Below are positions 52,364-64,000 of a stretch of DNA of 64,000 nt, piece by piece (positions within the stretch are counted from its first letter, which is position 1; each line of letters begins with the position of its first letter). Under the pieces are notes generated by a model, which saw nothing but the letters and a program-made list of their open reading frames with translations, was not told the DNA's origin and ran no database searches. The stretch spans positions 2,418,001 through 2,482,000 of the forward strand of contig NC_082406.1 in the NCBI RefSeq assembly GCF_004011695.2, given 5' to 3'. Origin of the DNA: Ascochyta rabiei (lineage: Eukaryota; Ascomycota; Dothideomycetes; Pleosporales; Didymellaceae). The translations under genes were made by a program, and so were the position numbers.

Positions 52364-54426
52364 CTGTCCTGCTGTTACGACGTCCGTAGGACAGCATAGA
52401 GGTCCTCGCGCCACTTGATTCTCGGGCTCTTCCGAATGCGCGGAAGACTGTAACAGACTTTAGCACACGCTCTACAGCTCACATGTACGCTCAACTGGCA
52501 CTCCTAATATCATCTTGGAACTACTGGCTCAGAGAAACGCGACAGCCCTCTCTATTCTTGGACGTGGCAGTATGCCATTCGACAAGTACACGGATATGCT
52601 GTCTTTCTGCACATCTCAATACTGCATTCCGCACCCCTACCTATGCTCCACTATCGTGCAAGTTTTATCTAGTGGATGCGCGACGTCTTCGCAAAACCGT
52701 TGTGCCGTTTTATGTGGTTTCCTGCACGCTACGATAGGCCCAGAGGAGACGCTGCAAGGATTATATACAAGGTCTTGCTGCAGGATGCTATTCCCGACCT
52801 CCACACCCTGAGCGCCACGAGTTGCAGTGCGAATGCCGGTCGCGTTGCAGATGACGGTCAGTACCTCGAAGTTGCGTTCTTTTTGTCGCTCAGGAGTGGA
52901 CTTGGCAGCTGATAGCAGGTGGCTGCTAAGCGTTGCTATGCACCAGTAGACAGAGCACGCAGACGATGAGTCGGACGGGTAAATGCCGTGGAATCCAATA
53001 GGTCATGTATTGCCCATATTAATTCGCCCTCCCTGAAGCCTGTCTGCAGGATTCGATTGTATTTCTGAATTTCCGGGGCCCATTGGTCTCGAGCTGGCAT
53101 GTGTGGCGTACAGAGCTGACCGAGTGCTGTGGCCAATTCTCCTACTTTGTCGCCTCACGGTTCTTACAGACATGCGAAGACGCTTCCGCGAAGTTGCAGC
53201 CTAGCATGGTAGGCATGGGAAGAGCTTGTCATGAGGCGTTTGTTGAGCCGAAGAATCGTGCGACCACCATCGAATGGATGCCAACAAGCCCTTCTTACGA
53301 CCACTGCCTGGTGCATGTGATCCTTGATAGACACGTCGAGTATGTCTAAGATGTCGTAGTTGTGGTTTGTTTGCAGTTCCTTCCAAGGTTGTAGCGGAGG
53401 GTTAAAATCCTGCTGGACCGTCAGCTACAGGTCACAGCATCAAGCAGGCCTGCGGTGAAGCGTCGCATGTTAGCGGAGAGGGCCATGTCGACTATGACGA
53501 CGATCGAACAAGCACTTGCATAGGCGGACCGACTGCGTTGAAGAGTGGATCTACTAAAGAAGTGACTAAAGCAGGGCCCTGAAAACTTTGGCCCAGGAGC
53601 TGTTGATCTTTCTTCGCCCACATTACGAAATAAAAAGTGAACAATGAGCACCGTACCCAAGGCAAAGATGTTGTACAGGAGGATGATTGCCGTGCCGCTT
53701 CATTTTCGGGCTCGTCCTGGACCCTGGTTCAATAACGACGCCCAATCTCGACGTGTTTCATAGGTAGCCCTCTACCGAGATGACTGCTGCGTGGCATGGT
53801 ATGACAGCAGCACATACTACCGCCGGCCCCTCACTTCACACTTCGTGTTCATTGTCGAAGCTTCGTGCTTCTACTCCCTTCCTTCCACCGACACCCGCGA
53901 TGCCTACAAGGCTACGAACGTCTCTGTTGAGATACCGTACGCAACCATAGCTAGCATACAGCGCGCAATCAGACAGCGAGCTGCCGGCCTGATGGCGATG
54001 CCGCCTGGGCTGTGAATACCTTACAGCGTTCAACTTCCCATCAACACACAAGATAACACAACGGACATCCATCAGCTAACGGCCGGGTATGGAAACCGAT
54101 CCTCTTCTTGAAACGTATCCCACACACCAAGAAAACGCCGTAACTCCTGTATATCCTGACAGTTTTGGGGTTGAAGGCAACAAAAGAAAGAGATGACACT
54201 CTAAAGAACCACTGGATACCGTGCAAGCTAGGCGTTAGCAACCCTAGTCTGTAACATCGGCCGGGATCGTGGGGTAGATGCTCATGTCGCATGGCAACGT
54301 GGTTCCATGATCGTGAACAGGAAAGAGCTCGTCAAAATATCGTAACCATGGCTCCGCCAGACATAGGAGAGATCGACAACATTCTGAGCGTCAAACTTTT
54401 CAACCGAAAAGATCGGCGCCCTGATC
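52364..54426. other. Gene-poor 2-kb interval
   Basis: Only short overlapping ORFs. On the minus strand at about 53,400-53,720 a stretch translating to ILLYNIFALGTVLIVHFLF and then DMALSANMRRFTAGLLDAV weakly recalls a transcription-factor middle domain, but it is interrupted and I do not annotate a gene. Confidence 0.4.
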
Positions 54427-55814
54427 CTAATGCCGCTCACCATCGTTATTGAAAGAGAGAGACGACACATCGTAGTCATCGAGACCTTGGCTTTCACACA
54501 GCGACGTGTGGCTGTAACTGCTTGGAGAGCAATCCATGTGGTCCTGATCGCTTGTACGACCGGTTGACGTCGAGGTCTTTCGCAACACAGCAGGCTCAGC
54601 CGCCAGATCCGGATGGTGTTTGCGGTAGTGATTGAGCCGAGCATCCTGTCTATTGAAGGCCGATGTGCATCCATCAGCCTCGCACTGGTATCGCCTAACT
54701 TCGCCACGGTGCTTCAACCTAATGTGTCTGGCCAGATTTCCACTTGCGTAGAACCCACTATACACCGCACCGCACACTCTGAACGAGCAACGCCTCGTCC
54801 TGCCGCCCGGCACAGAACTCGTTACTGAAGGTGTGCGCTCGGTCGAAAGCGCGTGCTCATGGGCCTGGAGCTGATCATTCGAGACCAGGCTACGACTTGT
54901 CAGTCTCCCGTACGAGCTGTCCATACAAGTGGCACAACTTACCGAGTGGGAGGATTGGAGCCAGCCCGATTCACATTGTTGAGAGCACTGGGTGCGCAGA
55001 TGATACCAGGTACTGGAGTATCTATCACTTGACCGCACCGCCAAGCATCGGGCTGTTGTCGTGCTGAAAATACATCGGATGCCTGAGGCGGGACGGTTGC
55101 AGTTTGATCCTGACCGAGAGCAAAGTCGATAGGCCAAGTGAGTGCCATGCTGGGTCCGCTAGGGTGACCGCTCTGATATTTCGGCACTTGCCTCATGGTG
55201 TGAACAAGGCTGGCGTCATAGCCAGGTGCTCTTCCGAGAACAGTGCTGATAGGGATGCTCTCCTGTCCATCTACCAATGGCTCATAACATCTACCGTTGG
55301 CGGTAGAATTTCCAGGATCATCGAGGAGATGTATTCCAGCATCGATACGAGTATCATACCACTGACCAATGGCCCGACCCACGTGGACGTTGACATCGTG
55401 TCCAGTGCTGTATTGTGCAACGTCCTGTGGGCCATGGTACTCTGTCTCAGACTCCCAAGGACCTGCCGATTGACTGAATTGTTCTCCGATTGCGACCATC
55501 TGGTCATTGTATCCGGCAGAGTGGAACATATCGTCGCTTACTGGCCTTGCCGTTGTGAGCAGAGCTGGGTTGGTCCCGTCACCCTGGAAAGCCTGCCGAT
55601 AATACTGGTCTTGAAGGGGTTCCTCTGCTTGTTCATTGTATTGCGGAGTGTTGGAATGATTTGCGCCGATCTGAGGCGCTGTCGAGTACAACGGCGGTTG
55701 TTGGTACGAGGGCTGCGACTGGTCGTTCCACTGATTGTGTCCATACGGAAGAGGTCCTTGCGAGTAGCCTTGATGGTTTCCAAAGTCGGCACTCGTGCTT
55801 GGTTGTTGATCCAT
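54427..55814 (-). CDS. C2H2 zinc-finger protein, Gln-rich N-terminus (paralogue A)
   Basis: Two exons, 55814-54943 and 54895-54427 (47-nt intron gtaagt ... acaag), encode 446 aa. The N-terminal ~300 residues are Gln/Pro/Tyr/Ser-rich and disordered (MDQQPSTSADFGNHQGYSQG), as in activation regions. Two C2H2 fingers follow: C327/C332/H348/H353 (CGAVYSGFYASGNLARHI) and C362/C367/H380/H384-385 (CTSAFNRQDARLNHYRKHHP). The tail is Ser-rich. It is a probable nuclear DNA-binding factor of unknown targets. Its finger region is similar to the gene at 59564-60967. Confidence 0.8.
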
Positions 55815-58800
55815 GTCCTCGTTGTGATGGACTTTGTGCAGTTCCTCCTCGCTAATTGCGATTTCGCTCAGACAGCCCTCGAGGGTCGGGACTATGCGCC
55901 TGTGGCCGAGATGGACAGACGTTTGGTGGAGAGATGATGTCGACTTTGGGTTCTTTGCGCGTGGTAGGCCGCAACAAGGGGTTTTGTTCTATCTGGTTCG
56001 TCCATTCAAGAGCTGGAGTTTGTTGTGTGGTCTTGGAAAAATCTTCTCGAAAAGACGAAGCTTTTGTGCTGGTGCGTTGGAGCTGAATAGGACGCTTCAA
56101 ATAAGGCGACACAAGAAAACGATCGCGACAACAATCGAGAGAGTTCGATGGGTTTTGCCAAAAGAATGTTTAGGAAGAGTTGTGGAAACGTGGAGTGAAG
56201 GATAAAATATGTGCAAGAGAGCGAAGAGAAGGAAGAGAAGGGTAAGGTTTTATGGGTTGAGAGGTCGAATCTTACGGACAACGAGGTGACACAGGGACCC
56301 GTACCGGGGTGATGAGACAACGACCAGGACCAAAAACATCGAGGAGGTGAGCTTAACGACTTCGATGCCATCTCAGAGATCTGCAACATGGAAGCGGGCG
56401 GAGCGGCGGGTAGGGACAGCAAGACCCGCGCAGGGGCTTTCGCAACAGACACCGCGGCTCAACGCCCGCAGCATCAGCATTCACGCACTGTTACGAATTA
56501 GGCGCAATGGCGTGTGAAGCCTTCATACCTGTTTGCAAGAAGCCGGCGACGATATTCTCTCTATCAGCCTTGAACGGCACTTGTCAAGGATCTATTAAAC
56601 CGGCATAGAGGCAGTGCTGGTTGGCGACATGCAAACCCGTTGCCAGGAAGGACCGCACAGATGCCGCAAGTAGGGCGAACGGCTGCGGCACAACAATGCC
56701 AAACCGTGCTCCAGTCAGACAGATCACCATGGCACGAAGAGCGGTGAGCTATCGCCAATATTGGCACACGAGGACATAGAGTGTTGTCCTGGACATCAGT
56801 AGTCGCTGTCCCAGAGAAGGACATGAGACAATCGCCATGCGCAGTATGGGACCGAGAATTTTACGGTCTGTCTGTATCAATTCAGACCAACGAGAGAACC
56901 AGGAGCATTACATTCTGTGCCACATACCTCGTAAGCTTCTTCTTCATCTGCTTAGCTTTACCATGATGAAAGAGCCGGTTGGTGAGTCACTGCTGCCCCT
57001 GAATGAAACAGAACGGACACAGCAATTTCGCTAGATGCAAGCACCTGGATTTGACCTGGCTGATCGCAGGCAGGTTTGGCGACGATGGCACAGCTGACAG
57101 CTCAATCGGCTCGGACTCGATCTGGCCGGAACTGATTGCTACGATTATTACCGTGCCGAGACAACAGCAGGACAACAACCCATCCGCCGGAGCCGTTACT
57201 AACGACTGGGCAAGCAAATCTACTGGTCAGAAATGGATGTCAAAAAGCGCGAGAGACGAGGGACCTTTGGCTACGCGGGAACGGGCGCCAGTTAACCTCT
57301 TTCCAGCCCACATATGTCAGAAAGGTGCTAGGTCCAGGGCTTCCGATATGCATTCTAACGCGCACCCCACGTTCTGAATCGTTGAAGCGCACGAAGATCT
57401 GGCTTGCAGACCGTGGGGGCAGTCGCCCAAGTGGACCGCAGGATTGTGCCGTCCAACTACATTGTATCCTGGATGTCTTGGTCCCAAGACGTGTAAAAGG
57501 CCTCTTCATGAGCAAGGCAGCTTCAATCCCACTCTGACAGCAATGTGGGGAGCTTGCGTTCGGTAAAGGTTCGCATCGCTGCGAAGCTGTTTGACGATAC
57601 TTGTGCGCGTGTCACAATTTTCGACATCTCGATAGATCCCGGCTTTCATGCCTGGGCGGCCAACGGATCTCCTTTTTTGATGGGATTCTGGGCATCAAGC
57701 CACATCGACTATGCCTGCGCTCGCATCACCATAATGCACGTCTGGAACCCACTTTTTTTTCTTCAGGATTTACCAAAGCAAGCGCATCAGGCCAGCCGAT
57801 GCACTATCAACAATCGCCCAGTTGTGTGCTGCCTTGGTACACCATTCAACTAAAAATAACGTCGGATTTCTCGGAGTTTGCGCCTTTCGATTTCCACCAC
57901 TCGTAACGGAACAGTCAAAAGTACGGTTGCTAAAACCCACGATTCGCAACTCGATCCTATTGTATTCCCAACGACCCGGGCCTAGGCGATGCGTGTCTAT
58001 GGTACAAACGACAGCCATAACGCTTGTTATACGACAAGGTAAATTGCATGTTAGCAAGCCCCCCTTGCAAAAAATCCTTCGGCAAAAATGCTGGCTAGCC
58101 CCGAGTAAATCTTCAGAAATCCTGGGTTCCTCTCCTTCCGGAAAAATACCTTCTGGTGTGGCTGCCAGTCGTCTGTTACTTGCGATCTGTCAGACAAGTC
58201 CTCTGTGCGATAATACGGCAATGAGCAGGGCAGTGCCCTATTTCGAGCCTTGCTGTGAAAGCTGTGTTTTTGTCAGAAGGTTACGCGGCCCGAACCGTAC
58301 CGTTGCACACGATTGGCAAGCCAGCCTAGCATTTTGGACATCATAGATCTAAGTCATGGTCCTTCTTCACATCACACTTCGCTTTAGCGCCTTCGGCTAC
58401 TGAAGCTCACCACTTTCGCGAAAAGCACGTGCCGTTGGCAGCATTAAGCAAGGTACGAAGGAGCTACCAGCTTCTCGAAGCTACACCCTGCAGGACACAG
58501 CATCCTAAGCACTGCTTCCCTGCAAGATTACCGATCCGTATCGCTTTCAGCATCGTCCTCATTCTGCGTACATGCAGATCACAATTTAGCTTGTCTACGT
58601 GGAAGCAGCGTCATCAGTCACAGTAACAGAAAGCGTCTATGCTTGTTTCAAAGGTGCGTTGGCCCTGTTTGCCTTCTATCTGGACGGCGTAAGATTGGAC
58701 ACAAGCAAAATCACCTGAGGAGATGGGTTTCCATCGGAGTTTTTTCTTCATACCGCATCCGCTTTTCACGGTCCAGGCCACCAGAGCCCAGACCCAGCAG

Positions 58801-59563
58801 GTCTCGGGGCTGGCAGGCACTCAACCTCGCGTCGTCTTGCCAGAAGATCGCGCAGCGTATTCTCCTCGAATCGAGCAACGTGCGACCGTATTTGGCTAAG
58901 CGTTTTCAAAAAAGACTAATCGGAACCCTGGTGCAGGAGACCCGCTGCTCAACTTTTAAACCCATGGCAGTAGTCACTGCACATCGCAGGGGTCGCTCAG
59001 GGGAGAAAGACTGCCCGTGGTGGAGACGAGACGCCCTTGGCCCTGCTGGGGTCAGGGTCATCTTCTGACCGAGCCCGCATAAAATTTGTGTTTTTCGCTT
59101 GGAGCACGTCATCAGGACACTGGATCGCAGATATTGATGGCAGATCAGGTTCTACTAGCGAATTCGTCGTTTAGGAACAGGAGCATGGCCTCACAGGTCT
59201 CGTCTCCGAAGGTCACCACAAGATACGCTTCGATGCTATTTTGAGGTCAGTCTTTGGAGTCGGTGTACAGAACACGCTGCTTTTGCCAGTGATTATCCTT
59301 CTTACGCTTCTAGTCTGACGCAGTGACATCACAGTGGTCATTCAAGAAAAGATCATGGAAAAGAATTCGTTGAATTAGTCATCGTTATAATATACACCTT
59401 TCCTTGCTATCTCAGATTGCGGAAAGGATCGAAAGTACTGGGAAAGTAAAAAGCGGTGTAAACACCGTGCAAGTTTCTGGCGACATCAATGCGCTCAAAG
59501 CCAGCTCGCCATACGGAGCCGCAATTAAAGAAGCGAAGAAGATAGACAACTGGGGAAGGAACA
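55815..59563. other. 3.7-kb gene-poor region between the two C2H2 genes
   Basis: This holds the promoter/5' UTR of paralogue A (to about 56,450, with several open but unrecognised frames) and the 3' flank of paralogue B. Other ORFs up to 174 codons (57822-58346) have no recognisable content. No repeats stand out by eye. Confidence 0.45.
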
Positions 59564-60967
59564 TCAAGAAGTCCGAGACGCTTGCTGCTCGTCGACCAAG
59601 CCCAACATACGCGCGGACTTCTTCCTGGGCTGTGTGATGGTTGAGTTTGGATGAATTCGACGTTCATGATTGCGCAGAGCATCGCTTCGATTGTACGAAT
59701 TCTTACAGATCCCGCAGTCGTGAGTTTTCTGGAGATAAGGTGCTTCCTTGCAGGTGTTGTTGACATGTCGCTTCATGTTTCCTGCTCCATACTGACCAGT
59801 GTACACCGCTTTGCAATGCTCGCACTGGACTGGAGGCCACTCCTTCTGGTTCGCAGAGCTGGCGTCCGCCTGTGAGACGTTGAGGCTCTCGTCCGTGTGG
59901 CGATTGCGAGCATAGGTACCGTCTTGGTCAGGGGAAGACTCGACGTAGCTGAGATGGGAAGTATACACAATTCCAACTTCAGCGTCCGGCATCGATCCAT
60001 GTTCATCCAAACGAGTCCAGGTCGAGTCGCCTGCTAACTCCCAGGTGCCCAACAGTGCCTTGATTTTGCGGGCTGACTTGTCTTCGGGAGTGGAAGAAGA
60101 GGGTGCCACCAAGATGGCTTGCTGTGAGTCCGTGTGCAAAGTTGTAGGATTCATCTGCGAGTAGGAGGTATGGTTGGTGCGATCGAACTGCTGGAAAATG
60201 CTCTCAGACCATTCCACGTTCGGATTGAGGAGGTCAAGATCGTGACTACCCTGGACAACCATTGAGTCACCGACGTCAAAGAATACAGGGCTCTCTGGTA
60301 TTCCATAACCCAGGGACTCAGGGAACTCGTGTCGATGCTGCGAAAGTGTGGCAACATCGTATGGCGATATGGTTCCTACGAGGGAACCACCATTCTGCTG
60401 ACACAGAGAGGGATCACTGCCAGCCGCAGTTGGAGTGTTGGGCAATATTGGTGAAGACTTCTGAGAGACACTTTGTGGAGACAAGTCTGGAGGAGTTTGT
60501 GCACAGTTTCCGACTAAGACAGCAGAGCTAGGGCCTTGTCGAGCCAACGGCTGAGCGTTTCTCCAGATATAGGTGCTGTCGAGCTCGCATGGTGGCTCGA
60601 AGTCGTTCTTGAACCATTCAGGCTCAGCAGCCTGGTAGATCTCAACGTCGGATCCTGCCATTTCGGTCACCCTTCTGTGTACAATTTCTTGGCCGGCCAG
60701 CGTGGAGTCAATGTGACTCGTCTTTCGTTCTTCGGCTTCTCTTACGCTTCGTCTAGACGCGCAAGTGAGGTGAGAGATAAGTGTATCGAAGCGCTTCCGG
60801 AGCGCCTTGCGTCGCGAGCGTCGTGGTCTTTGGACAAAAGTGCCAGTCGACAAATCGACCGAGGATGTTGACTCTGCTTTCGTATCAAGTCGGGGGATCT
60901 CAGCTAGCGTCGTGGATCCAAACACCTCCCTGCTGGAAGACGTGATAAGTCTAGGCACAGTCAGCAT
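59564..60967 (-). CDS. C2H2/C2HC zinc-finger protein (paralogue B)
   Basis: A single exon of 467 aa if the first ATG is used. An internal ATG at 60661 (MAGSDVEIYQAAEPEWF) would give 365 aa and resembles a natural start, yet the upstream 102 codons stay open. The N-terminal and middle parts are Ser/Pro/Gln-rich. The first finger is C382/C385/H401/C406 (CEHCKAVYTGQYGAGNMKRH, then VNNTC), a C2HC variant. The second is C418/C421/H434/H439 (CGICKNSYNRSDALRNHERR, then IHP). A basic stretch near the end (QPRKKSARM) could be a nuclear localisation signal. Targets unknown. Confidence 0.75.
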   Translation of the reverse strand: MLTVPRLITSSSREVFGSTTLAEIPRLDTKAESTSSVDLSTGTFVQRPRRSRRKALRKRFDTLISHLTCASRRSVREAEERKTSHIDSTLAGQEIVHRRVTEMAGSDVEIYQAAEPEWFKNDFEPPCELDSTYIWRNAQPLARQGPSSAVLVGNCAQTPPDLSPQSVSQKSSPILPNTPTAAGSDPSLCQQNGGSLVGTISPYDVATLSQHRHEFPESLGYGIPESPVFFDVGDSMVVQGSHDLDLLNPNVEWSESIFQQFDRTNHTSYSQMNPTTLHTDSQQAILVAPSSSTPEDKSARKIKALLGTWELAGDSTWTRLDEHGSMPDAEVGIVYTSHLSYVESSPDQDGTYARNRHTDESLNVSQADASSANQKEWPPVQCEHCKAVYTGQYGAGNMKRHVNNTCKEAPYLQKTHDCGICKNSYNRSDALRNHERRIHPNSTITQPRKKSARMLGLVDEQQASRTS

Positions 60968-63900
60968 GAGTACCTTCAGTATAGGAGCACGACAAGGGAG
61001 TACGAACTCACTCGACTCTCCAGTAGGGTTGCTGGTATTCGATCAGGAGTTTCATATTCGCTTCTTCTCGTGGGAAACCAGTCCAGATATATTGGCACCA
61101 GGTCGACGTGGCTATGAAGGACTTTTAAACAGCGCGGCCGTCGTAAGCACGACTCGGCGTCATGAAAGATGCACATCGCAAAAGTCCTGAGGGAGCATAG
61201 GGATAGCTCTGTAGGACTGCAGTCAATGCCACTTGAGCGTTGAACATCCACCAAACACATCGTGCCTATGCTTGGTAAAGCAGGGCCTGAGGTGCTATGA
61301 AACCCGATTTTGCCAAACTTCTGGGCTGGGCATCACCAGCTGGCACCAGGAATAAAAAGGCAATGTTGAAGAAGGCAAACGGATATCCCGGGAAGGAGGC
61401 CTGCATGGATAAGCATGTTCCTGCAGCGAAAGTCCCGTAGGCGCATCTTGATCAGGGCCCCTAATGCAAAGTGAGGCCGTATGTGACTTCTGTTGGGCCC
61501 ATGTCGAGGACAGTGTGGAGTGCATACAGCGGCCTTGGGACGTTTGTGTTTCCACTGCCATCGGTTGGTGACAACGAAAAAAACATGGGTTGAACGGGAC
61601 AAAACATGGGTTGAACGGGACAGGGGTCTGGCATTTGTTTATGCAGGAAGCCGTCGCTTGGGCTGGTAGCGAGACTGTGCAGCTTCGTGTATCGCTCTGA
61701 TCACCACCTCGAGGACCTTGGCCCGTGCCGGCGCTCAGCTAATAGCGGTGTAGTCATGTTTCATGCCGTCCGGGGTTCATCAGATCGAATATCGATGAGG
61801 GCTCTGTGTAGTCGGCACGTGCCAAATGAACAAGGCAATCGTTCGATCCAGGCGATTTCAACACTAGCGTGAACGTAGGACTTCGGTGCGACATGTTGAG
61901 CATTCGACGAAACGGTTCGTGTATTCTTTGTAGAGTCCTGTCAAGGAATACGCGTTGGTTCTGTGCAGCGTTGACTCGAAGTCAACTAATCATAGGTAAT
62001 GCGAACTTAGCGGAGTATCGAGATGCGAGCGGGTCGATTAGCAAGAGCAGGCCAAAAAGAGGAGTCTTCCTGACAACTAGGAGATGTGATTGATATAAGA
62101 CAGTTGATACTGAGGTGCACAGCCTGGAAAAAAACTACACAATGAGTCTCCAATAGACTCAGCCCCATTATTCCTGCGTCGTGTTGGGGGCCAACGACAA
62201 GGCAGACCTGCTGATCCAAAGCTGGCTTAGCATCAAGACGTGCTACCATCGAATAGGGCGGCGGCTAGCCAGACCCTCATTGTACGTCTAATGACTTTAC
62301 AGCTTGCCAATCTACGCACGACAAACTGATACAGATTGTGTGTCACGAACATGGAAGAGAAAACGAACGACCCGTCTGTATCGCTTCGTTCACTAGCGGG
62401 ACAACGAAGCACCGCTGCCTTGGGCAGCAGCAGTTTTGACTCGGCTGAGGCTGATTCACAACCCAAACACTCAGCTACTGACGAGCGATAATCTTAGAAG
62501 CGCACAGTATAAGCTGAAGGACTAGACGAGTACTAATTCATGAACGAACTACCACCGAAGCTTCATTCCAATACGCCCGTCTCATCTACTCCGTCTACCT
62601 TTAGCAATCAGAAGGACTGAAGCACTGCACAATGAGGCGTTGGGGCCCTCACAGCTGCAAGATCACAAGCTCGTAAGATGAAATGAATCAGACGGTTGTT
62701 CTGGTAGCCAGAATTAGCTCCGCTAGGCGCATGGATATCTCCTTATCGTGTAAATTCTTTGCTGGTGGCCTGATGCAACCTCTAAAGCTGTCACGGTAAG
62801 GTCGTCATATGTGTTTTGACATGAGGCAATGATCGACCATGCCCGCAGGTTATTATCATGTGCATGAATTCCTTTGACTTTCTGTGTGAGCGGATCCATA
62901 TTCGACTGAGGCTCTGAAGGTGTTGTCGCGTGTGCTGCGCAGACATGCATCTGGCCCTGCACGCGCTCTGTGTCGCACTCGTTCTTCCCTTGACGTTCGG
63001 CCGTTTTGGTATTTCGCCACATTACCTAGGTATAATGATGAGCAGATTTGATGCGTTGGCTGCTTGTATCTTTAAGGCAAAATGTGGAGATTGTCTTTGC
63101 TTTTGGCTCTGCAGTCCTGCAGTACTGCATGCACGATCCAGCCACCCTTGTCGGTGTGTCGTCATACGTTAGCCCAGATCATCAATTTCCACATGTCCCG
63201 CAGCATGCGTCTTGCCCAAGACCACAAAAAAGGTAAAGCGTACATATTCTCAGAAGTCCTTCGCCACTATTATTGACGCGTGAGCCAACTGGATACATCG
63301 GAAGCGACTTGTAAATCGCAAATCGCAGGAGTATTAGACTGCGTTACATTCGTCCAATCGTTCGACTCGACGTGTTTCGACACTTCGGGACCGGGGGCCT
63401 GCATGTGTCCTGCTCAGCCACGAGAGAGGATGAGTTGTGTCAGATGAAGTCTGCCTTGCCCTTCCGACTGATACGCAGAACCACACTAGGCGAGAAAAAA
63501 GCTCAAAACTGCCAGTAAAGAGCCATTGGACACAACGTCGATTGGTTACTCCACAAAAATAACAATGTTGTGACAATCTGCCCCCCATGCACCGTTTCGC
63601 AATACATATGGCCACGTGTCAAGAACGATGAAGTAGGGAGGTATCTAGGCGAGTTCAGAGGTTCGTTGACTGTACTTGTTCGTCAAGACTACTAGAAGTT
63701 TCAGAGGCACTTACGCTTTCCAGTTCTCCAAATCTCCGAGATGCATATAGAGCAAGACTATATAAACCTCTACTAAGATTTTTGCAGCTTAAATATCCAC
63801 TTCACTAGTAATGTTGACAACACATCTACACCAATTGCTCAAAGTAATCTATCCAGCCCGCTCAATGTCTGAACATAGTATGATGCTATTCAATAACAGC

Positions 63901-64000
63901 GAAAGAAAGCTTCTGTACACTCCAAAAACTAGTTCTGGCATATACTAAATAGCTGCAAAGAATGGATTGGCGCCGGATAGAATTATCAGTGCTTGGCACT
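60968..64000. other. 3-kb terminal region without recognised genes
   Basis: A perfect 20-21-bp tandem duplication (ACATGGGTTGAACGGGAC core) lies at 61581-61621. The remaining small ORFs on both strands have no recognisable content. From about 63,640 the sequence becomes A/T-rich to the window end. Confidence 0.45.

Overview
The window is nuclear DNA from a filamentous ascomycete (Pezizomycotina; the gene set and splice style fit Dothideomycetes, but I cannot name the genus). Support comes from short introns of about 47-140 nt with GTRNGT donors, CTRAC-type branch points and CAG/TAG acceptors, monocistronic genes on both strands, and characteristic fungal families: a Zn2Cys6-type regulator, a betaine-reductase-like NRPS-like enzyme, SEC13, RRP42, MCH1, a DIP5-like permease and C2H2 factors. 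Nothing looks bacterial, and I found no intact transposon, tRNA, rRNA or CRISPR.

Layout. 1-27 kb is gene-dense: the C-terminal part of a fungal transcription factor; a four-domain A-T-R1-R2 reductase resembling fungal glycine betaine reductase; SEC13 (COPII/nuclear pore); a tail-anchored GIY-YIG-like protein; a patatin-fold protein whose catalytic residues appear to be lost; a 2',3'-cyclic phosphodiesterase; two near-neighbour genes sharing a 44-residue His-rich motif (14.1-18.5 kb); an amino-acid permease; a conserved fungal protein of unknown function; and an eIF2-alpha kinase-like protein. 27-33 kb is a conspicuously GC-rich block holding the divergent pair RRP42/MCH1, bounded on both sides by arrays of unrelated minisatellites. 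33-38 kb is one large WD40 plus disordered plus helical protein. 38-48 kb is gene-poor, with further minisatellites, one short conserved-looking protein and a desert of about 6 kb. 48-52.4 kb is gene-dense again (branched-chain keto-acid dehydrogenase E2, a membrane SDR, a G-patch protein). 52-64 kb is gene-poor and holds two C2H2 transcription-factor-like genes that look like paralogues.

Most genes form convergent or divergent neighbours rather than pathway clusters. Metabolic themes present are choline/betaine (the reductase), branched-chain amino-acid catabolism (E2), amino-acid uptake (permease) and translational stress control (the kinase), but physical linkage does not prove that they work together. 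Exon boundaries were derived by hand from splice consensus, frame continuity and recalled family sequence, so the terminal exons are the least certain parts.
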